DNA of 64,000 nt from Streblospio benedicti (GCA_019095985.1 CM032659.1:7107971-7171970), one strand, 5' to 3'. Shown: positions 13,201-23,674, counted from the first letter of the stretch. Notes: a model not told the origin generated them from the letters alone. A program made the numbers and translations.

Positions 13201-13500
13201 TGAGTAGCTTGGTAACTCTCGCGTTTGACAGTATACAGAGAAAATGTGTCTGTAAATAGTGACTGTCTAAAAAGTAAAGAACGTGCAGTAACAGACGTGT
13301 CTCGGCATACAAACTTCTGATTAGTGGCTAGTGCACAGTCTGGTAGTCACTCAGACCCAATATCAGACGACATGCCCAATACCAACTTGTCTGTCGAATT
13401 AAGCACGTCTGTTTGGAGACGATCTATGAATAGACGTGACTCTGCATATGAACCCGTGCCATGCTCGTGCCAATGATATTTGTTCTGAAGGATACAAACA
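10201..13500. other. Noncoding stretch upstream of gene A
   Basis: No gene is supported. About 11812-11965 resembles a mariner-like MITE fragment (repeated AATAGGAACAC / AATTAGGG phrases). The remainder may include the leader and promoter of gene A, but no exon can be placed. Confidence 0.5.
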
Positions 13501-13725
13501 CACAACAGTAAATGGTAGTAATGCACAGTATGTTGGCCTTGCAAACCTACGAGCAATCACAGCCAACGTAAACTCATTACAGGCTACTCAGCTTGTAATT
13601 GCCAATTGGGATAAGCGACCTACATGCATATGTTTTCTGGCACTGCTTAGTGACATTTGGGAAGGTTTGCAGCACAGTGGACGAAATGTGATAGGTGCTG
13701 GCTTCTGGTGCTACCAGTCTCCAAC

Positions 13726-13975
13726 ATGGCTCCTGTCCGCGGGATGGCAGAACCCACGCTCATGCTGCTGGCCGCCGGCTGCCGCCCCCCGCCCCCACCC
13801 CCGCTCGCAATGCTGGTGATTCTCACAGTGACGCATGTGTACGTCATGGTGCACGTGGCGGAGGCAGCAGGGGAGATGATTTCTTCTTCTAGAGCCACAG
13901 GGGCCAGGGACACTCCGCCATGGGAACAACCGTCTCGAGAGGGCAGCTACACTACACCTACGGTGTTATGGACAT

Positions 13976-14064
<89 letters not shown>

Positions 14065-14577
14065 CAAGAACAGCAACAACAGCAACACCAGCGGAAACTA
14101 AGTGTGGGCCATAAATGGTCAAGTAAGGATCATCATGAATCAAGTGATATCCGGAAACAAACCAAGTCCACAGCTTCACCGGAAAGTCCGCTGTCACCGA
14201 CACAATCCGGCGATCATCAGGCGGGATCATCCCATACATCAGAGTATATAACAATAAACGGCTCAAACTCTACATTGACTGCGGCGCGTGCATTGGATAC
14301 ACAAAACCTCCAAAATGAGAGCAGCTCACTAGACAATGGGACGGTGGTGTTGCTACTGACCCCAGCCGCACCCCAGCCCCCGGCGAGGCGGAGCGTGGCC
14401 CTCGGCGCGTACTTCTACGTGATCGTCCTGCTATCGGGACTGGTGGGGCTGGCCATCTGCTTCACCTTCTGTGGGCTGTTCCACAAGGCCGAGGCTCACA
14501 ACAAGGACCACCACGAGCAGGAAGGGGAGGGCTTCATGATCTCGTCCTTCTTCGACGAAGGGCCCGATATCGTGTGA
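13726..14577 (+). CDS. Gene A: polyQ single-pass membrane protein, paralogue of gene B
   Basis: I do not recognise the family. From the ATG at 13726 (good context, CAACATGG; an in-frame ATG at 13657 would add 23 residues) the protein has 283 residues. In order: a hydrophobic N-terminal segment at about 27-44 that could be a signal peptide; a long low-complexity region; a run of 30 glutamines at 85-114, then a glutamate and a further Q/H-rich stretch; a Ser/Thr-rich part with NGSN and NESS glycosylation sequons; a transmembrane helix at about 228-252; then a short tail starting CGLFHKAEAH and ending ISSFFDEGPDIV. The final D-I-V fits a class III PDZ ligand pattern (acidic at -2, hydrophobic at 0). 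Gene B at 52554 shares the helix, the tail motif and the ISSFFD end, which argues that the frame is a real gene. Type I topology is inferred. The tail half is GC-rich compared with its surroundings. Confidence 0.85.
13978..14067 (+). repeat. (CAG)27(CAA)3 trinucleotide repeat in coding sequence
   Basis: Twenty-seven uninterrupted CAG codons are followed by three CAA codons, in frame in gene A, then GAA and a mixed CAG/CAA region to about 14092. A pure CAG run of this length is normally length-unstable. Confidence 0.97.
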
Positions 14578-14689
14578 TCGGGTGGAGTCCTTGGGTCGCG
14601 TGTTACAGGAGTGGATGTGGTGAGAGGATTGTTGTGAATTGAGTCAAGCACTGTGATGGTGTGTTGATTGTGGAGACGTGAAATGTGGT

Positions 14690-14905
14690 GAAATGAGTAT
14701 TACAATGTGGCGAGGAGTGTTTGAAAGTGGTAAGAACCGTTGCAATGTGGTGAGAGCACGTTATTTTGGGGTGAGGACCATTACAATGTGGTGAGGACCG
14801 TTACAATGTGGTGATAGCATTTCATTTCTGGTGAAGAATGTTACAATGGGCTGAGAGAACTTTATTTTGTGGGTGAGTTCTAATACAATCAATGTGGTAA
14901 AATAG
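14690..14905 (+). repeat. Degenerate short tandem repeat in the 3' region of gene A
   Basis: The phrase TTACAATGTGGTGAGGACCG and variants recur about seven to nine times at spacings of roughly 20-35 bp, starting about 110 bp after the stop codon. It is probably in the 3' untranslated region. Confidence 0.7.
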
Positions 14906-16660
14906 GGCATCATATTGATGTGGGCGTGATGACTGTAGTGAAATGCTGAGCGAACTGTGCACCATAGTGAGAGAGCATGATGTGTGCAATATACCATAGC
15001 ATCTGACTGGGGAGCATTTTATGAGAAACATCATATCGCAACAGTTCAGTACTGATCTAGCAACATTGACTATTCAGTAGCATCGAATTGATGATGATGA
15101 TTGCCAAAGTGGTTTTCATTTACCTATTTTGTCAATAGAACAACACAAATTTGCCATATCACTAGATGAAGATGATTGGACCATGTAGGATAGTGCAGTG
15201 GGCTCCAAACTATGGGGTAATTATCCCTCGGTCGCTGGCGGCAGCAGCGGGGACACATGAGCCCCGGGAGAGGGGGGTGTTAATGGATAACGACCTTGTG
15301 ATAATGAACAGTAAAGAAGATTACCATACTTCAGTGGATTTTTCTATCGATTGCTGTCCTTGTTGTTAATGAGAGTTGCAGTTATTTTTAGCAATGGCGC
15401 GTTCTGTTAATATATGTAGTAATTGAGAATTAAGTCGTTTGAAGTGTGTGTATTAATTAATCACTGAGCAAAAGCAAGAGACGGTACATTAAGAGTATAT
15501 CTTCTGAATATATTTCCCATGTGTTTTCAATAGCGAGGTGGTAAATTCTATCAATCTTAAAGCGTTTTTAATGAATGTTTGTGACTTGAAAACGTTATTG
15601 GTGACGAGAGCTCTTTATAATTGTAGTTTTGATCAGAGATTACTAATGTAAGCCTACTTTTTGAAAATCGAAGACAACAGACCACTTTCGTACAAACATT
15701 AAACACAAAACTACCCTTTTAATACATTTCCATGAGGGGCTACTATTTATCATGGTCCTCTAGGGGTTAAAAAGGCAACATCTAGAAGGTGGACTGATTT
15801 ACTTTACTTGATTTTTCTTTAATTCAGTTTGGGGGGGCTTCATAATGGTAATCGTGGGTGCTTATGTGGTGGCCGTCCTGAAAATTCGTAGTAATTTTAG
15901 TGAGTGTGAAGTGCCGGGTGGTGTGTGTGTGAGGGGGGGGGGCGGCGGAATGTGCAAACAAATTTAGGAGGTAACCTAAAATCATACTGTAATCTCTTCG
16001 TGTTTTGACACTTCCCAGGGTTGAAATAAATGGTAGCCCCTAGTTGAAACGCATCATCTATTAATGAATTTGAAGTACTTAAAACAGCATTACACCGTCG
16101 CTAAACCAAATTGGTTGTCAAAAACATATGCATTAGGAATAATTCCAATAAATGTTGTACCTTCTCTTGCTTTAGCATAGTTTGAATGGTGCGCAACATG
16201 GTCTGATATGGTGGCGGTCTTGTGGTTCATGTGATTGTGAGGTGATGTAATTGCCATGTCGTGTTTCCCAGCAATAGAGGCCATACCAGATGTTTACAAA
16301 CTGTGTGTAATCTCAAGTCGAACTGTTCACTTTACAGAGTGAAATGGATTTTTCCAGGTGTATTTGTTCAACTTTTAATTGCCAACACACACTATAATAC
16401 CAGTGATGGTGATAAATGTTGCGTAAACAAAACAGTACTTTCTCTGTTTTCTCTATAGCTGGTATTGTGTTTTGTATATCTGTTTTATGGTGTGTTTGGT
16501 GAATGGTTTGTCTCTCTATTTTAATAAACGAAATATAGTCTACCACACATTGTTATAGGCAATGATTTTAGGTAATCACAATACATTAATCTTCCACTGA
16601 TTTGGTTATATGCGTATTTATAATTCATACAGTTTAACTGCACTTCAGCAATATTTTTAA
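14906..16660. other. Noncoding stretch
   Basis: No gene is supported. A GC-rich patch at about 15205-15275 stands out from AT-rich surroundings, and there is a poly-G run at about 15938-15950. The short frames have no recognisable similarity. Confidence 0.5.
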
Positions 16661-16667
16661 GGGACAT

Positions 16668-16870
16668 GCGTAGAAGGAATTGGGATGTGGGGAAAACGGC
16701 TGAAAAAGTGACGTGGGAAAAAGACCAAAGAAGAGGGATGTGGGATTTCAAGGAAGTGGGATGGGGGGAGAAAGCCTTAAAATTTGCGGGATGTGGGGAA
16801 AAGGGCATAAACAAAATTAAGGATACGGAAAATTAGGCCAACAATTAGGGATGGGGGATTTCTTAACCCC
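16668..16870. repeat. Purine-rich repeat with GGGATGTGGGGAAAA units
   Basis: Irregularly spaced copies of GGGATGTGGG(G)A phrases lie on a purine-rich + strand. It is a minisatellite-like block without coding potential. Confidence 0.6.
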
Positions 16871-17010
16871 TTATAAAGCCCCTTAATTGGTTGCGTGTAT
16901 TGCGGTAACTCTGAAGAATAATAAGACCCTTTTAATTTACATTTAAAGTTAGACCTGCTGCCTCGTTCGCAGAGTCAAACTCATTACAATGGAACATATT
17001 AAATACATAT

Positions 17011-17205
17011 GGTAAAACTAGAAATGTTTGCGCGATTTAATTTGCAAATTTCGTGGGTAGGTTGTTTTTACAACTTAAATAGTCAGCAAACCTTAATATG
17101 AATAGTCTATGTAAAGCAAAATCGCAAAATCAAATAGTCACAAAATAATTTATAGAGGAAAAGTGCAAAATTTCATAGTCGCTCAAAATATTCTAATTTT
17201 ACAGT
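17011..17205. mobile_element. MITE, CTGTAAAACTAGAA ends (copy 1)
   Basis: This is a diverged copy of the element at 18247-18455: GGTAAAACTAGAAATGTTTG at the left and TTCTAATTTTACAGTA at the right, with the same internal phrases (AATAGTCAGCAAAC, AATCAAATAGTCA). Confidence 0.75.
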
Positions 17206-17310
17206 AACATTACATTCTCCCACGTTTTCTGAGTGGTAAAGAAAAAAAACGATCTCCTACATAATAACCTAAATATGATTAATAAACATGTGAGAAAAGG
17301 TATTATCAGT
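17206..17310. repeat. Array spacer S, truncated outermost copy
   Basis: Related to the spacer at 25835-26221 (ACATTCTCCCA..., AATAAACATGTGAG...). It is separated by a MITE from further spacer-like sequence at about 18085-18246. Confidence 0.6.
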
Positions 17311-17465
17311 ATTCGAGGGGAGGCGAGAACAGAGCAAGTAAACGGCTGCAGAGGCTGACCACTTCCCCTCACCCCTCACCCCTCCGCATCCGGACGTTTA
17401 ACAAGTCTTCAGTGCAGAGACTCTTATCGAAAACCACACTTAAGGTTGGTTGGCACAGATAATAA

Positions 17466-17837
17466 GGGAACCATCATAAGTGATGATACCGGGGGGGTCT
17501 TCCAAAATGGAAGGGGTCGTCCAACTTTTCTGATTCTTTTTTTTTTGGTGGGGGTGGGGGGGGGGTTGCTGAACTTGTCATATAACTGTTGGGGGGGGGG
17601 GTGTCGCCTAACATTTTTCTATTAAGCTACAGTATTTTTCTTTGAAATATATTCTGTCAAGAAATGCAACGACTATAAAGAGGAATTTTGCTTTGATTGG
17701 GGTGGGGGTCATTCAAATTTTTAAAATGTTGATGGGGGTCGCGTAAAATCAATTATCTAAAAGTGGGAGGGTACTGAACTTTTTTTCGAGTCCCAAAAAA
17801 TGGACGACCCCGTGGCATCATTATTCATGATCGTCTC
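17466..17837. mobile_element. PIF/Harbinger-type MITE, copy A
   Basis: The ends are GGGAACCATCATAAGTGATG and its approximate reverse complement (...TGATCGTCTC), with TAA to the left and TTA to the right. Inside is the G-run-rich sequence common to copies B-H. It is the longest and most diverged copy, 372 bp. Confidence 0.75.
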
Positions 17838-18246
17838 TTAATAAAGACTTGGGACAGCTGAAAATGGTTTTATTATAGAGGTGGTTTCTTTCATAGAGGT
17901 GGTCTTCCATGGAGGTTCCACAGTAGTTTATTTACTGACATGGCCACCAATTCACGTAACTATAATGGAATGAATAAACATTTTTTTCAGTGGATTCTTT
18001 ACATATAATTTTTAATCATTTCTTACGTAAATACAATCATTGCAAAAATGGTATGTTACATCACAGTAATCCTTACAACAAATTTAAAAACACAAACCAC
18101 ATGGATTATTATAGCAGCGGGGATAGTAGAAACATGCAATGTCTAAGGGTCAAGTTTTAAAACACCAACTTTGCTATCTTCGTTTGAAGCCTGGTACGTT
18201 AAAACAGAAACACCTCATGATTTCACAATTCATAACATACAGAAAA

Positions 18247-18455
18247 TACTGTAAAACTAGAAATGTTTGTGCACACTTTAATTTGCGCAATTCGTGGGTA
18301 GATGCAAAATTCCAAACTTAATAGTCAGCAAACTTTAATAGCCTATGTAAAGTAGGTGCAGGATGGTACCAAAATCGGAAAAATCAAATAGTCAAATAAT
18401 AAGTTAAAGATAATCACAAAATTTAATAACCACAAAATATTCTAGTTTTACAGTA
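18247..18455. mobile_element. Tc1/mariner-like MITE, CTGTAAAACTAGAA ends (copy 2)
   Basis: The perfect inverted ends are CTGTAAAACTAGAA and TTCTAGTTTTACAG, and both are flanked by TA, the expected mariner target duplication. The 205-bp element has no coding capacity and lies between MITE A and sulfotransferase gene 1. Confidence 0.85.
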
Positions 18456-18679
18456 CATTTAATAGCGAATGACCTTACTTCAGTGTTACTGGTAAGTCAA
18501 GTGGTGCTTAACCAACTCATATTAGGACTACGGTAATGCTTTTGTGCATCACTTTGAGAAATGTTAGGGAAAATAAAGTTTTCACACATTGTTACTTATA
18601 AATACTAGACTAGTAAAAGAGAAAGTTGAAGTACTAGTACACGTAAATTAGCAGGTAGCATTTTTGTTGAAAATAAATC

Positions 18680-19729
18680 TTAACGAATCCAGTCAAAATC
18701 AGGTGAATAACCAAATCTTTTAACAGAGAGACGTTTTATTTCATCAGAATTTTCTTTAATGAAATCATAAACTTCAGGAGAAGATATGTCTTCTGGTTTT
18801 ACAGTTTTTTTCCTTTTGAATCTACCTGTTGAATTTTCCTCAATGCATTTTAGATGCTTCGCAGTTAAATATTTTGATTCAACACCCAAAAATCTTCCAA
18901 TCCTCTTGAGTTCAATCCGCATGTTTTTCTTAAGTCTATTGAAATCTACCACCAACAAGCACTTGTTCTCTAGTTTAAGCCAATGGTTGTAAAACCATTT
19001 CCATTCAGGTATGATTGTACCAAGATGGGAAATCCAATGTTTTTCCACGTCCCATCTTGGTGCAGCCCTGACATGTGAATCCAGTGTGTGTCGCCTGTTG
19101 TATTCTGCTAGAGCAGTGTCTTGTGGACTGCGCAACAGTAGGATAGTTCGTTCGTAGTCATCAGTAGTATCTTCGCCGATGTACGGCGAGTGGGTTTTGA
19201 AGACGATTACTGATCCGTCCGTGACTCCTTCACCAGGAAAACCACCAAATCTAAGTTCATGATCTCTAAGCTCTGAGCCTGAGTAGATGCCCGTGAGTTG
19301 CTCAATCAGATGTCTCACCCACGTGTTTCCACTCCCGGGAAAGCTGGCCAGAGCGGTCAGGGGCAAGCTTGCATTACTGAAATGTCTGTTTGCACAAATT
19401 GAACCGGCCGAATTGATCTCATCTTTATCTAATAAGTGTTCTAGTTCAAATGGGTTGATCTTCACATTTGAAAACTTTGCACATTTTTCATTCCATGAAT
19501 CATTGACATAGATGGCATTGCCATCGTCATCGATGATATCGACATTGACCTCCGTACGGACCGTAGTGATCGAAACACTACTTACATTTACCGTTACTTC
19601 AGAAACGTTTGCATGATGAAGTACCCAGGAGAAACATACTATCCACATAATCAAACCACAGATGATAAATTTACAGTGTCTAAGCATCCTCTTCATCTTC
19701 CTCCTTGCTAATTTCCGACACATGTTCAT
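18680..19729 (-). CDS. Sulfotransferase gene 1 (WSCD-like, no WSC domain)
   Basis: Predicted 349-residue type II Golgi sulfotransferase transferring sulfate from PAPS, closest by eye to the catalytic domain of the WSCD1/WSCD2 family but lacking the WSC domains. From the ATG at 19729: a basic cytosolic tail (about 5-18), a transmembrane anchor (19-37), a stem with NVSE, NVSS and NDSW sequons, the 5'-phosphosulfate loop ASFPGSGNTW (128-137), the KTH motif (178-180) whose histidine is the catalytic base in related sulfotransferases, the 3'-phosphate segment LLLRSPQD (197-204) followed by AEYNRR, LLVV (258-261) and a C-terminal CIEENSTGRF region. Upstream in-frame codons reach 19807 but begin with GTG, so the ATG before the basic tail is preferred. 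No intron is evident. Most diverged intact copy (RSPQDT where the others have RSPQDC). The acceptor is unknown; known WSCD enzymes act on sialylated glycans. Confidence 0.9.
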   Translation of the reverse strand: MNMCRKLARRKMKRMLRHCKFIICGLIMWIVCFSWVLHHANVSEVTVNVSSVSITTVRTEVNVDIIDDDGNAIYVNDSWNEKCAKFSNVKINPFELEHLLDKDEINSAGSICANRHFSNASLPLTALASFPGSGNTWVRHLIEQLTGIYSGSELRDHELRFGGFPGEGVTDGSVIVFKTHSPYIGEDTTDDYERTILLLRSPQDTALAEYNRRHTLDSHVRAAPRWDVEKHWISHLGTIIPEWKWFYNHWLKLENKCLLVVDFNRLKKNMRIELKRIGRFLGVESKYLTAKHLKCIEENSTGRFKRKKTVKPEDISSPEVYDFIKENSDEIKRLSVKRFGYSPDFDWIR

Positions 19730-19834
19730 CGCAGTCCTGGTAGAGCAAGCAATATAAAATGTAGTATCCTTGAGTATACTACAATGCAAATCCACGTGGC
19801 AACCCACATGGTGGCACGTCAGACATTGTTAATC

Positions 19835-19890
19835 ATTATGACGTTCTAGATCTATATAAAAAAACGTTTTCACTGGCACCTGCACCATGC
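19835..19890 (-). promoter_or_regulatory. Putative core promoter of gene 1 (TATA-like)
   Basis: On the minus strand a TTTTATATAGA-type TATA-like element (about 19850-19862) is followed by a CGTCA half-site and TAATGATTAAC, about 120 bp before the ATG. The block is conserved upstream of genes 1, 2, 3 and, with a degenerate TATA, 5. Function is inferred from conservation and position. Confidence 0.45.
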
Positions 19891-20179
19891 ATTTTTAAGG
19901 CCTGGAAAAAATTTTCCTGTCGTTCTGGTACACTAGCTAACCCATTTTAACCTCCCAAACCTAATTTTTTTTTAATAAAAACTTTGAACCTATGGATTTA
20001 GACATAAAATAATATACTAATTTTAGCGATCCAATAAAAAATCATATGTAATTTATCATTTTTGTTTAATTTTATCATCATGTTGTGTGTGCAGTCATTT
20101 TCGTTTTCTAAGTGGAGTAAAAAAAAAGAAGTGGCCCCTACCTAACGGAATTTTTTTGCGGTAAAAAATATGAAGAAAA

Positions 20180-20561
20180 AAAATACCTACCTTACTTACT
20201 GCAGCCCTTGTATGACGCACTGGACGACACTTTCCATTGATATTTTCCCACCCATGCCCAAAAGGTGACGGATGATCATTCATATAGTAATTTTTGGGCA
20301 ATATGAAATATAGTCTGTCCTCTGTAGATGAAGATACAGACTGTCAACATCTGGTGGTAAACGTAGCATGCTGTTGTGTTTCATTTTCTGCCACTTGGAG
20401 GCTCTAACTTTTCCACGTGTCTTCTCTCCACGATCTCCATATATGATCGTTATAACAAAGGGTTCCATTTTTTTCACTTTTTCTGATAACTGTAAGCTAT
20501 TGCTAACATTTTTCAACAATGACTGCCCATTACAGTCGTCAAGAGTTTTTGGAAAGATCAA
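20180..20561 (-). pseudogene. Broken fragment of a multicopy invertebrate protein (copy 1)
   Basis: The translation carries the signature RLPPDVDSLYLHLQRT followed by GHGWENINGKCRPVRHT. It resembles the C-terminal part of a large uncharacterised protein family that is abundant in many invertebrates, with an LPP(T)..AL..H..RA segment and then P(S)P.GHGW...G.L.PV. I know no function for the family; its copy number suggests a mobile origin. This copy is broken and lacks most of the N-terminal part. The copy at 24656-25390 shares at least one break, so the damage predates their duplication. Confidence 0.6.
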
Positions 20562-20576
20562 TTTCTTTCCATGGCC

Positions 20577-20828
20577 AAGGAGAAAAAAAACCTATCTACA
20601 TTACATGTATAACCTAAAAATGATAAATAAACATGTGAGGAAAGTTAATTACCAGTATAAGACAAATTATTTGACTGGTCTCACTAGAAAGTTGGTATCT
20701 TCATGGAGCTTAGCGTGGTCTATTAATGATGACCTTGGACACCAACAAATGTAAAATCACATACCACATGGACCATTATAGCAGCGGAGATAGTAGAAAC
20801 ATGCAATGTCAACGGGTCAAGTTTAAAA
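20577..20828. repeat. Array spacer S, copy 1 (left part)
   Basis: Spacer sequence shared with 25835-26221, 28470-28856 and 31054-31437 (CATAACCTAAAAATGATAAA..., GAAAGTTGGTATCTTC..., ATAGTAGAAACATGCAATGT). It is interrupted by the inverted-repeat element at 20829-21620 and resumes at 21621-21735. Confidence 0.85.
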
Positions 20829-21620
20829 GGGAGCGTTCACAATTGACGTCAACCCTGAAGGGGGGGGAGGGGGTCAGTGAAAGTTGACGAAAGTTGATGG
20901 GGGGAGGGGGGTCAGCAAAGGTTGACGGGACGGGTAGAAGAACCCGAATAGTTGACTGGGTGACGTGGGAGGGGAGGTGGCAAGTTTGTACAACTTTGTA
21001 AAACTTTGTACATCGAACTAACTTAAATTTGTATCTGAACTTCTGTAGTAAAGTTACCAATTTAGGACTAAATTTATACTTGAACAGTAACACTGGCAAC
21101 ATTTGTAGAAGAATAGAATGAGAACATTGTGATATCATATAAATCAAAGGGAACATAGCTTGAATCGGTGATTTAAGCCAGTTTGGTCATCGTAGTTACC
21201 ACAGATATGAAAGAAAGTTTGTGGCTCATCATGGTTCATATATAAATTTTCATTCTAAACAAAGCGGCAAAATATTTTTAAAGTAACTGTTTCTTATGCA
21301 ATTTGCTGACCTATTTCAAGCACCATTCGCTTTTAATGATTCAGTGTAATAATACGTATCATAATGGATAAAAATAAAAAAATAAAACATTATATCAGCA
21401 ATTAAAAAGTATATCCACAAAATCTCAAAGGTGACATCCAGAAGAAGGCTGTTGAGTTGTGGAAGAAGGTGAAAAGTGGTGAGAGAGAAAAAAGGGGTGG
21501 GGGGTCTTGAAGTTGACGAAAGTTGATGCGGGGGTGGGGGGGGTCTCATGAAGTTGACGAAAGTTGACGGGGGTGTCAGAAAGTGCCAAAATGTGGTTGA
21601 AGTCAATTGTGAACGCTCCC
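20829..21620. mobile_element. Inverted-repeat element inserted in spacer, AAA target duplication
   Basis: The ends are 26-bp inverted repeats beginning GGGAGCGTTCACAATTGAC with one mismatch. AAA flanks both sides, and the uninterrupted spacer copies show a single AAA there, so insertion with a 3-bp duplication is directly visible. Subterminal GTTGACGAAAGTTGACGGGG phrases repeat several times at both ends. At 792 bp it has no transposase. GGG ends and a 3-bp duplication suggest a PIF/Harbinger relative of MITEs A-H. Confidence 0.85.
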
Positions 21621-21738
21621 AAAGCATCAATTTTTGCTATCTTTGTTTGAAGCCGGGTGTATACCTCATGATTTCACAATACATAATATCATACGGATAA
21701 TACATTTACCGTAATACTGAATGACACTGTGGTGTTTA

Positions 21739-22028
21739 GGGAACGATCAAAAATAACGATACCGAGGGGGGGTCATCCATTTTTGGGGGCTCGAAGAAAA
21801 AGTTAACTGACCCCCCACCCATCAACATTTTGAAATGCTAAATTGCTAAGCCAATAGTCCTCTACATAGTTATTGTATTTTTGGACAACTGTTAAAAGAA
21901 AATATTTGAAATAATAAACATTAGAGTGATAAAAAAGTTGCAGCGACCACCCAAAAGGAATCAGGAAAGTTGGAGGACCTCCCTAACTTTTGACGACCCC
22001 CCCGGTATCATTGTTTATGATCGTTCCC
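21739..22028. mobile_element. PIF/Harbinger-type MITE, copy B
   Basis: Ends GGGAACGATCAAAAATAACG and ...TTTATGATCGTTCCC form an inverted repeat of about 30 bp. TTA flanks both sides. 290 bp, no coding capacity. Confidence 0.85.
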
Positions 22029-22213
22029 TTATCCAACTCATATTAGGCTTATGCTTTTGTACAACATTTTCAATGATGTCAGGAAAAATACAGTTGTCAC
22101 AATTCGTTACTAATTATAAATAAGAGAAATTTTATATTAACTTGATTGGTTTAAAGAAAGAAGTTTAAAGAAGCATGTATATAATCGGGTAGCATTTTTG
22201 TTGAAAATAAATC

Positions 22214-22360
22214 TTAACAAATCCAGTCGAAATCAGGTAAATAACGAAATTTTTCAACAGAAAGACTTTTTATTCCATCAGCTGCTTCTTTAATGAAATC
22301 ATGAACTTCAGGAGAAGATATGTCTTCTGGATTTACATTTTTTCTCCTTTTGAATCTACG
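22214..22360 (-). pseudogene. Sulfotransferase fragment: last ~49 codons and 3' flank
   Basis: The sequence matches the C-terminus of the array genes (PEDISSPEVHDFIKEAADGI... and PDFDWI before the stop), together with their 3' flank. It stops abruptly at about 22360, where it joins the 3' flank of gene 2. It is the remnant of a further gene copy truncated by deletion or unequal exchange. It is closer to genes 3-5 (EAADGI) than to genes 1 and 2 (ENSDEI). Confidence 0.85.
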
Positions 22361-22524
22361 TACGGCCTACGGTAATGTGTTTGTGCATCACTTTGAGAAA
22401 TGTTAGGGAAAAATACAGTTTTCACACATTGTTACTTATAAATACTAGACTAGTAAAAGAGAAGAGAAAGTTGAAGTACTAGTACACGTAAATAAGCAGG
22501 TAGCATTTTTGTTGAAAATAAATC

Positions 22525-23571
22525 TTAATGAATCCAGTCAAAATCAGGTGAATAACCAAATCTTTTAACAGAGAGACGTTTTATTTCATCAGAATTTTCT
22601 TTAATGAAATCATAAACTTCAGGAGAAGATATGTCTTCTGGTTTTACAGTTTTTTTCCTTTTGAATCTACCTGTTGAATTTTCCTCAATGCATTTTAGAT
22701 GCTTCGCAGTTAAATACTTCGATTCAACACCCAAAAATCTTCCAATACGCTTGAGTTCTATCTGCATGTTTTTCTTAAGTCTATTGAAATCTACCACTAA
22801 CAAGCATTTGTTCTCTAGTTTAAGCCAATGGTTGTAAAACCATTTCCATGCAGGTATGATTGTACCAAGATGGGAAATCCAATGTTTTTCCACATCCCAT
22901 CTTGGTGCAGCCCTGACATGTGAATCCAGTGTGCGTATTCTGTTGTATTCCGCTAGAGCACAGTCTTGTGGACTGCGCAACAGTAGGATAGTTCGTTCGT
23001 AGTCATCGGCAGACTCTCGCCCTATGTATGGCGAATGGGTTTTTAGAACGATCACTGATCCGTCGGTGACTCCTTCACCAGGAAAACCACCATGTCTAAG
23101 CTTATAATCTCTAATCTGTGAGCCTGAGTAGATGCCCGTGAGTTGCTCAATCAGATGTCTCACCCACGTGTTTCCACTCCCGGGAAAGCTGGCCAGAGCA
23201 GTCAGAGGCAAGCTTGCATTACTGAAATGTCTATTTGCACAAATTGAACCGGCCGAATTGATCTCATCTTGATCTAATAAGTGTTCTAGTTCAAATGGAT
23301 TGATCTTCACATTTGAAAACTTTGCACATTTTTCATTCCATGAATCATTGATATAGTCATAGATGTCATTGTGATCGTCATTGATAATATCGACATTGAC
23401 CTCTGTAGTGATCGAAACACTACTTACATTTACCGTTAATTCAGAAACATTTGCATGATGAAGTACCCAGGAGAAACATACTATCCACATAATCAAACCA
23501 CAGATGATAAATTTACAGTGTCTAAGCATCCTCTTCATCTTCCTCCTTGCTAATATCAGACACATGTTCAT
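22525..23571 (-). CDS. Sulfotransferase gene 2 (WSCD-like, no WSC domain)
   Basis: Predicted 348-residue type II PAPS-dependent sulfotransferase with the same architecture as gene 1: basic tail, anchor of about 19 residues, glycosylated stem, ASFPGSGNTW loop (127-136), KTH (177-179), RSPQDC and AEYNRI segments, then LLVV and the CIEENSTGRF C-terminus. It shares the serine-type P-loop (PGSGN) and the ENSDEIKRL C-terminal segment with gene 1; genes 3-5 have PGCGN. All presumed catalytic residues are present. The start is the ATG at 23571; the preceding in-frame stretch begins with GTG at 23649. It carries the conserved upstream block and lies between a truncated gene fragment (3' side) and a broken multicopy frame (5' side). 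The substrate is not deducible. Confidence 0.9.
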   Translation of the reverse strand: MNMCLILARRKMKRMLRHCKFIICGLIMWIVCFSWVLHHANVSELTVNVSSVSITTEVNVDIINDDHNDIYDYINDSWNEKCAKFSNVKINPFELEHLLDQDEINSAGSICANRHFSNASLPLTALASFPGSGNTWVRHLIEQLTGIYSGSQIRDYKLRHGGFPGEGVTDGSVIVLKTHSPYIGRESADDYERTILLLRSPQDCALAEYNRIRTLDSHVRAAPRWDVEKHWISHLGTIIPAWKWFYNHWLKLENKCLLVVDFNRLKKNMQIELKRIGRFLGVESKYLTAKHLKCIEENSTGRFKRKKTVKPEDISSPEVYDFIKENSDEIKRLSVKRFGYSPDFDWIH

Positions 23572-23674
23572 GGTAGTCCTGGTAGAGCAAGCAATATAAA
23601 ATGTAGTATCCTTGAGTATACTACAATGTACATCCACGTGGCAACCCACGTGGTGGCACGTCAGATATTGTTAA

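Noticed and set aside
13436-13819. 127-codon frame overlapping the start of gene A
   Set aside because: It is in a different frame from the gene supported by the paralogue, has no features of its own, and overlaps the likely gene A leader.
13920-14266. Polyalanine and other frames across the CAG tract on both strands
   Set aside because: These are shadows of the trinucleotide repeat; only the glutamine frame continues into sequence conserved with gene B.
19730-19807. 26-codon upstream extension of gene 1 (and equivalents in genes 2 and 3)
   Set aside because: It starts with GTG, not ATG. Its similarity among copies is explained by recent duplication of the leader, and the basic tail plus anchor begins at the downstream ATG.
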